Positions 1 to 5,718 of a stretch of 6,992 nt of DNA are shown in pieces. Source of the stretch: an uncultured Oscillospiraceae bacterium. Its GTDB lineage: Bacteria > Bacillota_A > Clostridia > Oscillospirales > Oscillospiraceae. The notes under the pieces were generated by a model. It did not search any database, had not been told where the DNA came from, and saw nothing but the letters and a program-made list of their open reading frames with translations. Position 1 is the stretch's first letter. The number at the start of each line of letters is the position of its first letter. A program made the translations under genes and the position numbers. The stretch is taken from assembly GCA_934561335.1 (NCBI GenBank), contig CAKTGD010000084.1, positions 1 to 6,992 on the forward strand, given 5' to 3'.

Positions 1-923
1 GCGGCGATGGTGCGGATGGCTTCGGGGTGGCGCATGATGACGGCGTCGGAGCCGCTGGCCAGCACGGCGGCAGCGGTAACGATCTCCATCTCGATGCCGC
101 GCTCTTCCTGGGAGCCCCACTCGGGCATATCCGCCTCAGGCATGATGGACTCCTTCACGCCCCATGTGTCGGCGGACACGGGGGTAATAATAGGCATTTG
201 CAGCATGGCGTCGGACTGGCTCAGGGCCGCATCCTTCACGCGGTCCAGCGTGGAGGACACATACTCAAAGCCGTAACCGGCGGCGGCGGAGCCGATGTTC
301 ATGACGATGGACTGCGCGTTGACGCCCAGCTGGGTCATGACGGTGTTCAGCTGCTTGGCAAGGTTGATATCCACGGCGGACTCGGCGCCCACCTTCTGGC
401 CGTAAGCCAGACCGGCGCCTGCGCCGATGGCCTTATAGTTCTCATCACGGGCGGACAGCACCAGAATATTCTTGCCGGAGAGCGCCTCGGCGATCTTGTT
501 GAACAGCTCTGTGTCCTTCTCAATATTCTTGCAGCCCATCACCACCAGCGGCATGTCGGTGGCATCGGCCACGGATTTGGCCAGCGCCACGCACTCGTCA
601 ACGCTCTTGTTCTCGCCGTTGGGGTCAGCGCCTTCCAGATGCAGGCAGATGAAGGAAGCGCCCTCCATACCGGCGGCACGCTTGGCCATGTCGGCCACGG
701 TGGTGCAACCCTCATAGAATTTCTGCTCGCCGGGCATAGTGCACATGGCCATGCCGGCATCGGTCAGCTCCACGCCGATCTTGGGCGCGTTGGTAATCTC
801 ACCGTCAAAGGTGTGGAAGGCCAGTACATTCTGGCCGCCGATGGCGACAGCCTTATCGCCAACACCCACAACCACCTCGTTGATGCGGGCATTGTACGTC
901 TGTTTTTTGGGAACAAAAGACAT
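1..923 (-). CDS. acsD: Corrinoid iron-sulfur protein small subunit (acetyl-CoA decarbonylase/synthase delta), partial, 3' end outside window
   Basis: The frame is open from ATG at 923 to the left edge: 307 residues, no stop. Related small subunits are about 320 residues as I recall, so only a short C-terminal tail is missing. The product forms a heterodimer with AcsC and carries the cobamide-bound methyl group from methyl-THF to acetyl-CoA synthase in the Wood-Ljungdahl pathway, in the cytoplasm. Recognition rests on stretches typical of the family: an early AFHTFDGEITNAPKIG segment, LEGADPNGENKSVDECV, MPLVVMGCKN, SAVDINLAKQLN, and a late WGSQEERGIEMEIVTAAAVL followed by ILRHPEA. It folds as a TIM barrel in known structures. 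An AAGGGGG ribosome site (934-940) lies 10 nt before the ATG. It is 31 nt downstream of cooC, so it is almost certainly cotranscribed. The alternative archaeal-style name is cdhD. Confidence 0.93.
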   Translation of the reverse strand, partial: MSFVPKKQTYNARINEVVVGVGDKAVAIGGQNVLAFHTFDGEITNAPKIGVELTDAGMAMCTMPGEQKFYEGCTTVADMAKRAAGMEGASFICLHLEGADPNGENKSVDECVALAKSVADATDMPLVVMGCKNIEKDTELFNKIAEALSGKNILVLSARDENYKAIGAGAGLAYGQKVGAESAVDINLAKQLNTVMTQLGVNAQSIVMNIGSAAAGYGFEYVSSTLDRVKDAALSQSDAMLQMPIITPVSADTWGVKESIMPEADMPEWGSQEERGIEMEIVTAAAVLASGSDAVIMRHPEAIRTIA

Positions 924-954
924 CTTAACAGATCCCCCTTAATTTGTCGATATT

Positions 955-1725
955 TTAGAGATTCAATTCCCGGATAATCCCGGCCAGCGCTTTTTTGACA
1001 GGCGCATTGTCGGGAACCTGAGAACTGGGTTTTCCTTCGCAGTCATAGGCGTAAACCATATCGTCCTGGGGCAGTACGCCTGCCAGCTCCAGATGGTATT
1101 TTTCGATCTCCTCCGCCACACCGGGGTTCAACTCCCCATTGGGCGCACGGTTGACGATCAGCTTCATGGTGCCGGGCTTCAGCTCCAACTCGCGGATCAT
1201 CTCCGCCAGCCGGCCTGCCGCCTGAACGCCCCGCCGCGAGCAATCGGAGATCAGCAGCATGGTGTCCACATGGGGCAGCGTGCCGCGGCTGATATGCTCC
1301 AGACCGGCCTCGTTGTCGATCACCATGTATTTGTAGTTTCCAACGTACTTATCAATCTGTGTTTTCAGCACGCCGTTGACAAAGCAGTAGCATCCTTTTC
1401 CCTGCGTCCGCCCCATAACCAGCATGTCATAGTCGTCCTCCTCCACCAGCGCGGAGCTGAACTTCATCTCAGCATAATCCGCCTTGGTCATACTGGGCGG
1501 CACGGCGCCGGTTTTCTCGGCTTGGGCCATCTCCTCGCGGATGTCGCCCAGCGTGGTCTCTACCTCCACGCCCAGCACCTCGTTGAGGTTGGAATTGGCG
1601 TCAGCATCCACCACCAGCAGCGGGCCCTTGCCCGCCTTGCACAGATAGTCGATCATCATGCCGCAGGTGGTCGTTTTGCCGACGCCACCCTTACCGGCTA
1701 CTGCAATGATATGTGTCTTTCCCAT
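955..1725 (-). CDS. cooC: CO dehydrogenase nickel-insertion accessory ATPase CooC
   Basis: This 256-residue protein belongs to the SIMIBI/MinD-like P-loop ATPases that mature the nickel site of CO dehydrogenase/acetyl-CoA synthase. A deviant Walker A motif with a signature lysine, GKGGVGKTT, sits at residues 11-19. A switch-like VVDADANSNLNEVLG follows at 38-52 and a Walker B-like VIDNEAG at 135-141. The CYC motif at C112/C114 matches the CxC nickel-binding pair of characterised CooC proteins, which bind Ni at the dimer interface; this supports a Ni role rather than ParA or MinD. Start ATG at 1725 has AAGGAA (1736-1741) 10 nt upstream. It lies between metF and acsD on the same strand. A strong hairpin lies just upstream of its ribosome site. 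Soluble, with no membrane segment seen. Confidence 0.93.
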   Translation of the reverse strand: MGKTHIIAVAGKGGVGKTTTCGMMIDYLCKAGKGPLLVVDADANSNLNEVLGVEVETTLGDIREEMAQAEKTGAVPPSMTKADYAEMKFSSALVEEDDYDMLVMGRTQGKGCYCFVNGVLKTQIDKYVGNYKYMVIDNEAGLEHISRGTLPHVDTMLLISDCSRRGVQAAGRLAEMIRELELKPGTMKLIVNRAPNGELNPGVAEEIEKYHLELAGVLPQDDMVYAYDCEGKPSSQVPDNAPVKKALAGIIRELNL

Positions 1726-1745
1726 AGTTCGATTCTTCCTTTTAT

Positions 1746-1782
1746 GGTAAGCCGCGGAAAGTGCCGCTTCCCGCGGCTTACC
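1746..1782 (-). other. 12-bp perfect hairpin between metF and cooC
   Basis: The arms GGTAAGCCGCGG (1746-1757) and CCGCGGCTTACC (1771-1782) are perfectly complementary around a 13-nt loop. The hairpin starts 10 nt after the metF stop and ends 4 nt before the cooC ribosome site. No U-tract follows on either strand, so a standard intrinsic terminator is unlikely. In the mRNA it could stop 3' exonucleases, be an RNase cleavage site, or tune cooC translation. Those roles are inference. Confidence 0.7.
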
Positions 1783-1792
1783 GAGTCGTTTC

Positions 1793-2722
1793 TCAGATCA
1801 GATCCAGCAGGCCGGCAGCCTTGGCGATGTACGCCACATCGTCGTACTTATTCAGGGCGTACAGGTGGATGCCATCCACGCCGCAGGCGCGGTACTCATC
1901 GATCTGGTTGATGGTATACTCAATACCGGCAGCCTTGAAGGATGCCTTTTTGCCCTCCACATCGGCGTCGAACGGATCCTTCACGAAGGGATTGGGGAAG
2001 ATCCAGTTCTTGGAGATGATCTCGCACAGGGCGCGGGGCATCACGCAGCCGTTGCGGCTGAGGGCCATATTGATGGTGGCGGCCTGATCCAGAATCGGCA
2101 TGATGCCCACATCCACAGGCATGGTAATACCGGCGGCGCGGATGGCGTCCAGCCAGTAACGGAACTGATCCATATCCCAGCACAGCTGGGTCATGATGTA
2201 GTTGGCGCCGTTATCCTGCTTCTGCTTCAGGAAGGCGATATCCGCCTCCAGAGAGCGGCAGGCGATGTGACCCTCGGGAGAGCCGGCCACGGCGATGGTA
2301 AACTTGTCGCCAAACTCCTGCCGGACAAACTTCACCAGCTCGGTGGCGTAGTGCAGGTCGCCGCCGGTGCCCTCCCAGCCGAAGGGCAGGTCGCCGCGCA
2401 GCGCCAGCATATGGTCAATGCCGTGATTCAGATAATTCTGCAATTGCTCACGGATACCGTCTTTGGTGTTTCCGATGCAGGTAAAATGGGTAACAGGCGT
2501 ACACTTGCCGTCTTTCTTGATCTTGTCCAGAACCTCCAGATTCTTGCCCACGTTGGAGCCGCCCGCACCATAGGTGCAGGAGATGTAGTCCGGGTTCAGG
2601 GTGTACAGCTTCTCAAGAACGCCGTCCTTACCGCAGAGCTTCTCCATGCCAACGTCAGTTTTCGGGGGGAATACCTCAAACGAAAACGCGGATCTCTTGC
2701 CGAAGATGTCCTTAACGCTCAT
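1793..2722 (-). CDS. metF: 5,10-methylenetetrahydrofolate reductase
   Basis: This 309-residue flavoenzyme-family protein reduces methylene-THF to methyl-THF, the last step of the methyl branch of the Wood-Ljungdahl pathway (and also the methyl source for methionine). Family landmarks are clear: FSFEVFPPKT at 13-22 with the proton-donor glutamate E16, CTYGAGG at 49-55, HFTCIGNT at 79-86, ALRGDLP at 107-113 with the substrate-binding aspartate D111, GANYIMTQLCWD in the centre and GIHLYALN near the end. Length agrees with bacterial MetF (about 290-310). I chose ATG 2722 because a near-perfect AAGGAGG lies 5-6 nt upstream; an in-frame TTG at 2746 lacks this support. In acetogens MetF often works with a MetV partner; none is visible here. 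The flanking genes favour a role in acetogenesis or CO2 fixation rather than only methionine synthesis. Confidence 0.95.
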   Translation of the reverse strand: MSVKDIFGKRSAFSFEVFPPKTDVGMEKLCGKDGVLEKLYTLNPDYISCTYGAGGSNVGKNLEVLDKIKKDGKCTPVTHFTCIGNTKDGIREQLQNYLNHGIDHMLALRGDLPFGWEGTGGDLHYATELVKFVRQEFGDKFTIAVAGSPEGHIACRSLEADIAFLKQKQDNGANYIMTQLCWDMDQFRYWLDAIRAAGITMPVDVGIMPILDQAATINMALSRNGCVMPRALCEIISKNWIFPNPFVKDPFDADVEGKKASFKAAGIEYTINQIDEYRACGVDGIHLYALNKYDDVAYIAKAAGLLDLI

Positions 2723-2754
2723 AGTTACCTCCTTATTATCCTTCAAAACAATAT

Positions 2755-2861
2755 TTATCCGATCCCGGCATCGGGATATAGATACAAGCTGTGGCCGGCG
2801 AGCATCCTCTCGCCCTCTTCACCGAAGGGATTGGTCTTGTTCAGATCTCGGTAAAGAAAAA
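2755..2861 (-). other. Intergenic stretch with a protein-like reading frame and two small hairpins
   Basis: This lies between the 75-residue gene and metF. Read in the -1 frame relative to the upstream gene, it encodes LYRDLNKTNPFGEEGERM and then LAGHSLYLYPDAGIG before TAA (2755-2757), which looks like real protein rather than noise. A run of five A on the plus strand (2857-2861, T5 in the mRNA sense) sits exactly where one extra base would join it to the upstream gene. Two hairpins overlap it: ATCCCG/CGGGAT (2762-2767 with 2772-2777) and GGCGAG/CTCGCC (2797-2802 with 2809-2814). Neither has a U-tract. It may be a former C-terminus, an intergenic repeat with coding-like composition, or chance. 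Confidence 0.35.
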
Positions 2862-3068
2862 TTTCTGGGGCAGTCCCGCGCTCTGTGCAAATACGGTCAG
2901 TTCGCCCTTGCTGTTGGTTTCAGCGGTGATTTCCACGGCGCTCCCTTTGATCTCCTGCCGCACCCATTCCACCGGGTCGTCAGTCTCCACCTCAAAAAAC
3001 AGCACATCGCGCATCTGATTGCGCTTGCAGTTATTCTCGATCTCCCGTACTACCTCGTAGCGCTTCAT
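2841..3068 (-). CDS. Uncharacterised 75-residue protein within the cooT-metF-cooC-acsD operon
   Basis: I do not recognise a named family. The protein begins MKRYEVVREIENNCKRNQMR and has a middle FFEVETDDPVEWVRQEI, then an alternating hydrophobic tail (AVEITAE, ELTVFAQ, QKFFFTEI) that suggests beta strands after a helical start. It is acidic overall, cytoplasmic by appearance, with no signal peptide or membrane segment. One cysteine (C14) is present, so no Cys-based metal site is evident. I chose ATG 3068 because AAGGAG (3074-3079) lies 5-6 nt upstream; an ATG at 3089 would give seven more residues but has no such site. It is 118 nt upstream of metF and 80 nt after cooT, past a putative terminator. 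Position suggests a role tied to CODH/ACS or MetF, which is only guilt by association. The stop may follow a frameshift (see the T5 run at 2857-2861). Confidence 0.75.
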   Translation of the reverse strand: MKRYEVVREIENNCKRNQMRDVLFFEVETDDPVEWVRQEIKGSAVEITAETNSKGELTVFAQSAGLPQKFFFTEI

Positions 3069-3087
3069 ATCCGTCTCCTTTGCGTTC

Positions 3088-3141
3088 AAAAATAAAAATC
3101 GGCCTGCCCGCCGGGAGCCGCTCGTCCCTGCAAACAGGCCG
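3088..3141 (-). terminator. Putative intrinsic terminator or attenuator after cooT
   Basis: In the mRNA sense a 7-bp stem CGGCCTG (3135-3141) / CAGGCCG (3100-3106) encloses a 28-nt GC-rich loop and is followed by ATTTTTATTTTT. It starts 8 nt after the cooT stop. The long loop weakens it as a textbook terminator. The next ribosome site (AAGGAG, 3074-3079) comes right after the T-rich run, so it may cause partial termination that lowers expression of downstream genes relative to cooT. Confidence 0.55.
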
Positions 3142-3148
3142 GAACGAC

Positions 3149-3340
3149 CTACTCCTCCATCCGGATTGTGACCGTGTTCTCCACCAGATCCACAACGACA
3201 AGACGCCCCCTCACGCGCTGCTGGCGTTCAAGCACGTCTGTCAACACCACATAGCCGTCCTCACAGTCGATACGCTGGACATTTGCCAAAAGCAGGTTTG
3301 CGCGGTCAACTCGGTCCGCGTAAACAGATGAAAGGCACAT
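3149..3340 (-). CDS. cooT: CooT-family nickel-binding accessory protein
   Basis: This 63-residue protein begins MCLSSVY, the Met-Cys-Leu/Met start typical of the CooT family, in which C2 binds Ni(II) in a dimer. The rest, with VQRIDCEDGYVVLTDVLERQ and then VRGRLVVVDLVENTVTI, fits the small beta-barrel pattern and length (about 60-70 residues) of that family. CooT proteins are proposed to take part in nickel delivery to CO dehydrogenase; they were earlier annotated as predicted RNA-binding proteins. The ribosome site GAGGAGG lies about 6 nt before ATG 3340. It is the first gene after a strong minus-strand promoter and heads the unit containing metF, cooC and acsD, which supports the CODH/ACS link. 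An extra cysteine, C26, is present; its importance is unknown. Confidence 0.85.
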   Translation of the reverse strand: MCLSSVYADRVDRANLLLANVQRIDCEDGYVVLTDVLERQQRVRGRLVVVDLVENTVTIRMEE

Positions 3341-3365
3341 GGCGCTCCTCCTCAGATCGCTCCGA

Positions 3366-3383
3366 TTGTTATTTTTTCTACAA
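3366..3383. promoter_or_regulatory. Candidate Rex-type operator at the cooT transcription start
   Basis: The plus-strand sequence TTGTTATTTTTTCTACAA has TTGT and ACAA arms separated by 10 nt. It agrees with the clostridial Rex consensus TTGTTAANNNNTTAACAA, as I know it, at 11 of 14 defined positions. It lies directly downstream of the -10 box at 3390-3395, overlapping the expected start site, where a repressor would block transcription. Rex senses NADH/NAD+, which would suit Wood-Ljungdahl genes. The AT-rich setting makes a chance match possible. Confidence 0.35.
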
Positions 3384-3389
3384 TTAAGA

Positions 3390-3419
3390 ATTATACTGGA
3401 AAAGATGCAGCTTTGTCAA
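3390..3419 (-). promoter_or_regulatory. Sigma-A promoter for the cooT-metF-cooC-acsD unit
   Basis: On the minus strand a perfect -35 TTGACA (3414-3419) and a perfect -10 TATAAT (3390-3395) are separated by 18 nt. Transcription should start near 3383, leaving a leader of about 43 nt before cooT. It is the only strong promoter I see for the left-hand genes. The plus-strand promoter for folT lies divergently about 170 bp away, with an AT-rich stretch (3420-3560) between them in which I see no gene. Confidence 0.85.
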
Positions 3420-3560
3420 CCTTTATTTCGTGCATTTTTAACAAATCGTTATTTCTGTTCCCGATATTGCTTTTTCCTCAGCTCTTGTTGTAAAAAGGGA
3501 CACATTGAATCGTGAATTTTTTGACAATATGACGAAAAAAATCTTTTTTCACTTTTCCGC

Positions 3561-3589
3561 TTGTATTTTCTTAATACGTCCTGTATGCT
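3561..3589 (+). promoter_or_regulatory. Probable promoter of the folT-folC transcript
   Basis: TTGTAT (3561-3566) and TATGCT (3584-3589) are spaced by 17 nt, a reasonable sigma-A promoter (4 of 6 matches in each box). Its expected start near 3596 lies just upstream of the riboswitch, giving a leader of about 230 nt. A perfect TTGACA at 3521-3526 has no acceptable -10 at the right distance. Confidence 0.5.
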
Positions 3590-3604
3590 TTACCCAGTAT
3601 TTGT

Positions 3605-3629
3605 ATGGGAGGGCTGTCCCTCTTCCCAT
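3605..3629 (+). other. Leader hairpin 5' of the THF aptamer
   Basis: ATGGGA (3605-3610) pairs with TCCCAT (3624-3629), with an inner GGG/CCC stem (3611-3613 with 3618-3620) around CTGT and a 3-nt bulge. It lies between the promoter and the aptamer. It may insulate the riboswitch or stabilise the transcript end. There is no U-tract after it. Confidence 0.55.
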
Positions 3630-3640
3630 GCAGATCCTTG

Positions 3641-3741
3641 CTGCAAGAGTAGAAGTGACGCGTTAAGTGCCGGTCGGATGGGAGGTTGCCGCCGGACGAA
3701 GGAGCTTGCTCCGCGATGTCTCTTCGCATCCGCTGTTGCAG
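3641..3741 (+). promoter_or_regulatory. Tetrahydrofolate (THF) riboswitch aptamer
   Basis: The leader contains the signature of the THF riboswitch class that controls folate transport genes in Firmicutes. I can see the conserved GCGTTAAGTG (3660-3669), CGAAG with a hairpin GGAG-CTTG-CTCC (3701-3712), then CGCGAT and GCATCCGC. Helices can be drawn: P1 CTGCAA (3641-3646) with TTGCAG (3736-3741); P2 GAAGTGAC (3652-3659) with GTCTCTTC (3718-3725), one mismatch; and P3 with CCGG arms (3670-3673, 3692-3695). The long-range pairing GGATG (3676-3680) with CATCC (3727-3731) matches the known pseudoknot. The downstream gene is folT, the expected target. When reduced folate is plentiful the aptamer should lower expression of folT and folC. 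Confidence 0.9.
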
Positions 3742-3784
3742 AGCGCGGCATCCGCTGCGTCCGGAACAACCGCATAGCATTCCC

Positions 3785-3816
3785 CAACCTCCTCCCACTA
3801 TTTTTTAGTTAGGAGG
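3785..3816 (+). promoter_or_regulatory. Riboswitch expression platform sequestering the folT ribosome site
   Basis: The folT Shine-Dalgarno AGGAGG (3811-3816) is fully complementary to CCTCCT (3788-3793), allowing a hairpin with a 17-nt loop that would hide the ribosome site. The same anti-SD region, CAACCTCC (3785-3792), is also perfectly complementary to GGAGGTTG (3681-3688) inside the aptamer. These pairings exclude each other, so folding of the aptamer around THF would free the anti-SD to block translation. No terminator-like U-tract is seen here, so translational control is more likely. The mechanism is inferred from pairing alone. Confidence 0.65.
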
Positions 3817-3824
3817 CCTTTTTT

Positions 3825-4412
3825 ATGCCTGAAAACAAGTTTTCCCCCAAGTCCCGGTGGAGCGTGCGCTCCATCGCCATCTGCGCCCTGCTGACGGCGC
3901 TGAGCGTCATTCTGGCGCGCCTGCTGATTCCCATGCCTAACGAAACCACCCGTTTTTCCATTGAAGCGGTGCCGATCTTCATCGCCGGCATGCTTTTCGG
4001 CCCGCTGCCCGGTGCGCTGGCCGGCTTCGCCTCCGATTTCATCGGGTGCCTGTTTACCCCCTATGGCTATAACCCCATTTTCTGCGTCCCCCCCATTCTG
4101 TACGGCCTGTGCGCCGGGCTGTTCCGCCCGTGGCTGACGCAGAAGGTGTCCCCGGTCCGCATCGCCGTGGCCTTTCTTCCGGCCATCGTGCTGGGCTCCA
4201 TCCTCTATCAGAGCGGCTCGCTGGCGCTGATCTACGGCGGTGAGAGCAAGGCCGCCTTCTTCCTTGCCAAGCTGGCCACCCGCAGCGTGCAGTTTGCCGT
4301 CACCGGCGTTTTGGACGTGCTGCTGGTGTGGGCGCTGTGCCGTTCCCGCGTATTTTCTGTTGCCGGCGTGTGGCCCGCTGTCCCCGCCAGGAAAGGAGCA
4401 TCCGGTCAATGA
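3825..4412 (+). CDS. folT: ECF transporter S component, folate-specific
   Basis: This 195-residue integral membrane protein is the substrate-binding (S) subunit of an energy-coupling factor transporter. With the shared EcfA/EcfA'/EcfT module, encoded elsewhere, it imports folates. About six hydrophobic segments are visible at roughly 14-35, 45-59, 61-77, 85-101, 111-135 and 153-172. The N-terminal RSIAICALLTALSVILAR followed by a soluble-facing loop, then EAVPIFIAGMLFGPLPGALAGFASDFIG and YGYNPIFCVPPILYGLCAGL, is characteristic of the folate family of S components. The THF riboswitch in its leader and folC immediately downstream support folate as substrate. The start ATG 3825 follows AGGAGG by 8 nt. 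The stop overlaps the folC start (ATGA), indicating translational coupling. The last 20 residues are a polar tail whose DNA also encodes the folC ribosome site. Confidence 0.9.
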   Translation: MPENKFSPKSRWSVRSIAICALLTALSVILARLLIPMPNETTRFSIEAVPIFIAGMLFGPLPGALAGFASDFIGCLFTPYGYNPIFCVPPILYGLCAGLFRPWLTQKVSPVRIAVAFLPAIVLGSILYQSGSLALIYGGESKAAFFLAKLATRSVQFAVTGVLDVLLVWALCRSRVFSVAGVWPAVPARKGASGQ

Positions 4413-5680
4413 CACTTGAAGAAGCCCTGCATTATATCCATGCCGTCTGCTGGAAGGGCAGCATTCCGGGTCTGGCGCGCATCAACGCGCTGCTGGACAA
4501 GATGGGACACCCGGAGCGCTCGCTGAAATTTGTCCACGTTACCGGCACAAACGGTAAGGGTTCCACCTGCGCCATGGTCGCCTCCGTGCTGCGGCAGGCC
4601 GGCTACCGCACCGGACTCTACACGTCGCCCTATATCACCCGCTTTAACGAGCGGATTCAGATCAACGGTGAAATGATCCCCGATGAGGAGCTGTGCGCCA
4701 TCACGGCGGAGATCAAGCCTTTGGCCGACAGCACTTTTGAACAGCCCACCGAGTTTGAAATGGTTACCGCCATCGCCTTTGCCTGGTTTGCCCGCCGCCA
4801 ATGCGACATTGTGGTGTGTGAGGTAGGCATGGGCGGCGAATTTGACGCCACCAATGTCATCGGATCGCCGGAGGCGGCGGTGCTGTGCAGCGTGGGCCTT
4901 GACCACACGGAGGTACTGGGAGACACGCTGGAAAAGATTGCCGCCACAAAAAGCGGTATTATCAAGCCGGGCTGCGACGCGGTGCTGTACCGTTCCACGC
5001 CGGGCGTAGAGGCTGTGGTGGAACAGCGCTGCCGCGATGTCGGTGCAGCGCTTCATAAGGTGGATTTTACCCAGCTTCATCTTCACTCCCGTTCGCTGGA
5101 GGGGCAGATTTTTGATTTCGGCGACCTCAAAGCGCTGCGTCTGCCCCTGTTGGGCGAGCACCAGCTCCACAATGCCGCTGTGGCGCTGACCACGCTGGCC
5201 GTACTGCAAAAGCGGGGCTGGCGCATTTCCGAGTCGGACATCCGGCAGGGGCTGGAGCGCGTCGTATGGCCCGGCCGGTTTCAGATCATCCGCAAAGAGC
5301 CGCTGTTCTTGATCGATGGCGGCCACAATCCCCAATGCATTCAGGCGCTGGCCCAAAATATCACCGACTATCTGCCGGGCCGTCCCCTGACGGTGCTGAC
5401 CGGCGTACTGCGCGACAAAGATTATCATTGCATGTATCGCAGCGTGGCGGAGCACGCGGCGGAATTTATCGCCGTAACCCCGGATAATCCCCGGGCGCTG
5501 ACAGCGCAGGAGCTGGCAGGCTATCTTGCCAGCTTCGGAAAGCCGGTCAGCGCATGTGAATCGGTGGCAGAGGGGGTACGTCTGGCCATCAGCCATGCGG
5601 GAAAAGACGGAACGGTGCTGTGCTACGGTTCTTTGTACCTGCTGGGTGATGTGATCCGCGCCGTAAACGAAACCGATTGA
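4409..5680 (+). CDS. folC: Folylpolyglutamate synthase / dihydrofolate synthase
   Basis: This 423-residue Mur-ligase-type enzyme adds glutamates to folates with ATP, trapping imported THF in the cell and giving the polyglutamate forms used by C1 enzymes; it may also make dihydrofolate from dihydropteroate. Motifs in order: P-loop GTNGKGST (46-53), TSPYITRFNERIQING (72-87), EVGMGGEFDATNVI (138-151), GLDHTEVLG with H166, ATKSGIIKPG with the lysine K181 expected to be carbamylated, LGEHQLHNAA (248-257), WPGRFQ (287-292) and DGGHNP (303-308). The usual GGRxDATN is GGEFDATN here, a variant worth noting but not a sign of decay. Start ATG 4409 overlaps the folT stop and has AAGGAG (4393-4398) 10 nt upstream; an upstream in-frame ATG at 4328 lies within folT and is less likely. 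It should be under the same riboswitch through polycistronic transcription and coupling. Confidence 0.96.
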   Translation: MTLEEALHYIHAVCWKGSIPGLARINALLDKMGHPERSLKFVHVTGTNGKGSTCAMVASVLRQAGYRTGLYTSPYITRFNERIQINGEMIPDEELCAITAEIKPLADSTFEQPTEFEMVTAIAFAWFARRQCDIVVCEVGMGGEFDATNVIGSPEAAVLCSVGLDHTEVLGDTLEKIAATKSGIIKPGCDAVLYRSTPGVEAVVEQRCRDVGAALHKVDFTQLHLHSRSLEGQIFDFGDLKALRLPLLGEHQLHNAAVALTTLAVLQKRGWRISESDIRQGLERVVWPGRFQIIRKEPLFLIDGGHNPQCIQALAQNITDYLPGRPLTVLTGVLRDKDYHCMYRSVAEHAAEFIAVTPDNPRALTAQELAGYLASFGKPVSACESVAEGVRLAISHAGKDGTVLCYGSLYLLGDVIRAVNETD

Positions 5681-5683
5681 CCA

Positions 5684-5718
5684 CAAAAGCGGCAGGCTCC
5701 CTGCCGCTTTTGCCTTTT
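5684..5718 (+). terminator. Intrinsic terminator after folC
   Basis: A perfect 13-bp stem CAAAAGCGGCAGG (5684-5696) / CCTGCCGCTTTTG (5700-5712) closes a 3-nt loop, and CCTTTT follows. It begins 3 nt after the folC stop. The A- and T-rich stem base gives the U-tract, so it should end the folT-folC transcript and separate it from the amidohydrolase gene. Confidence 0.88.

Noticed and set aside
27..977. A 316-codon open frame on the plus strand opposite acsD
   Set aside because: The opposite strand encodes a clear corrinoid protein subunit with its own ribosome site. This frame has histidine/glycine-rich shadow composition and no known motif.
955..1725. CooC as a ParA/MinD partition or division-site ATPase
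   Set aside because: The C112/C114 CxC nickel motif and the neighbouring acsD, metF and cooT genes point to CooC, and no membrane-targeting helix is seen.
1865..2854. A 329-codon plus-strand open frame opposite metF
   Set aside because: metF is unmistakable on the minus strand. The plus frame is a GC-driven antisense shadow.
3521..3549. TTGACA at 3521-3526 as a plus-strand promoter for folT
   Set aside because: At 16-18 nt downstream there are only T-rich hexamers with no TATAAT-like box, so the 3561-3589 pair is preferred.
3529..3551. A-rich/T-rich inverted repeat near 3535-3550 as a terminator
   Set aside because: The stem is only A:T pairs with almost no GC and there is no gene ending beside it.
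3798..4415. A 205-codon minus-strand open frame opposite folT
   Set aside because: folT is supported by family features, riboswitch and ribosome site. The antisense product is a low-complexity G/Q/H/A-rich shadow.
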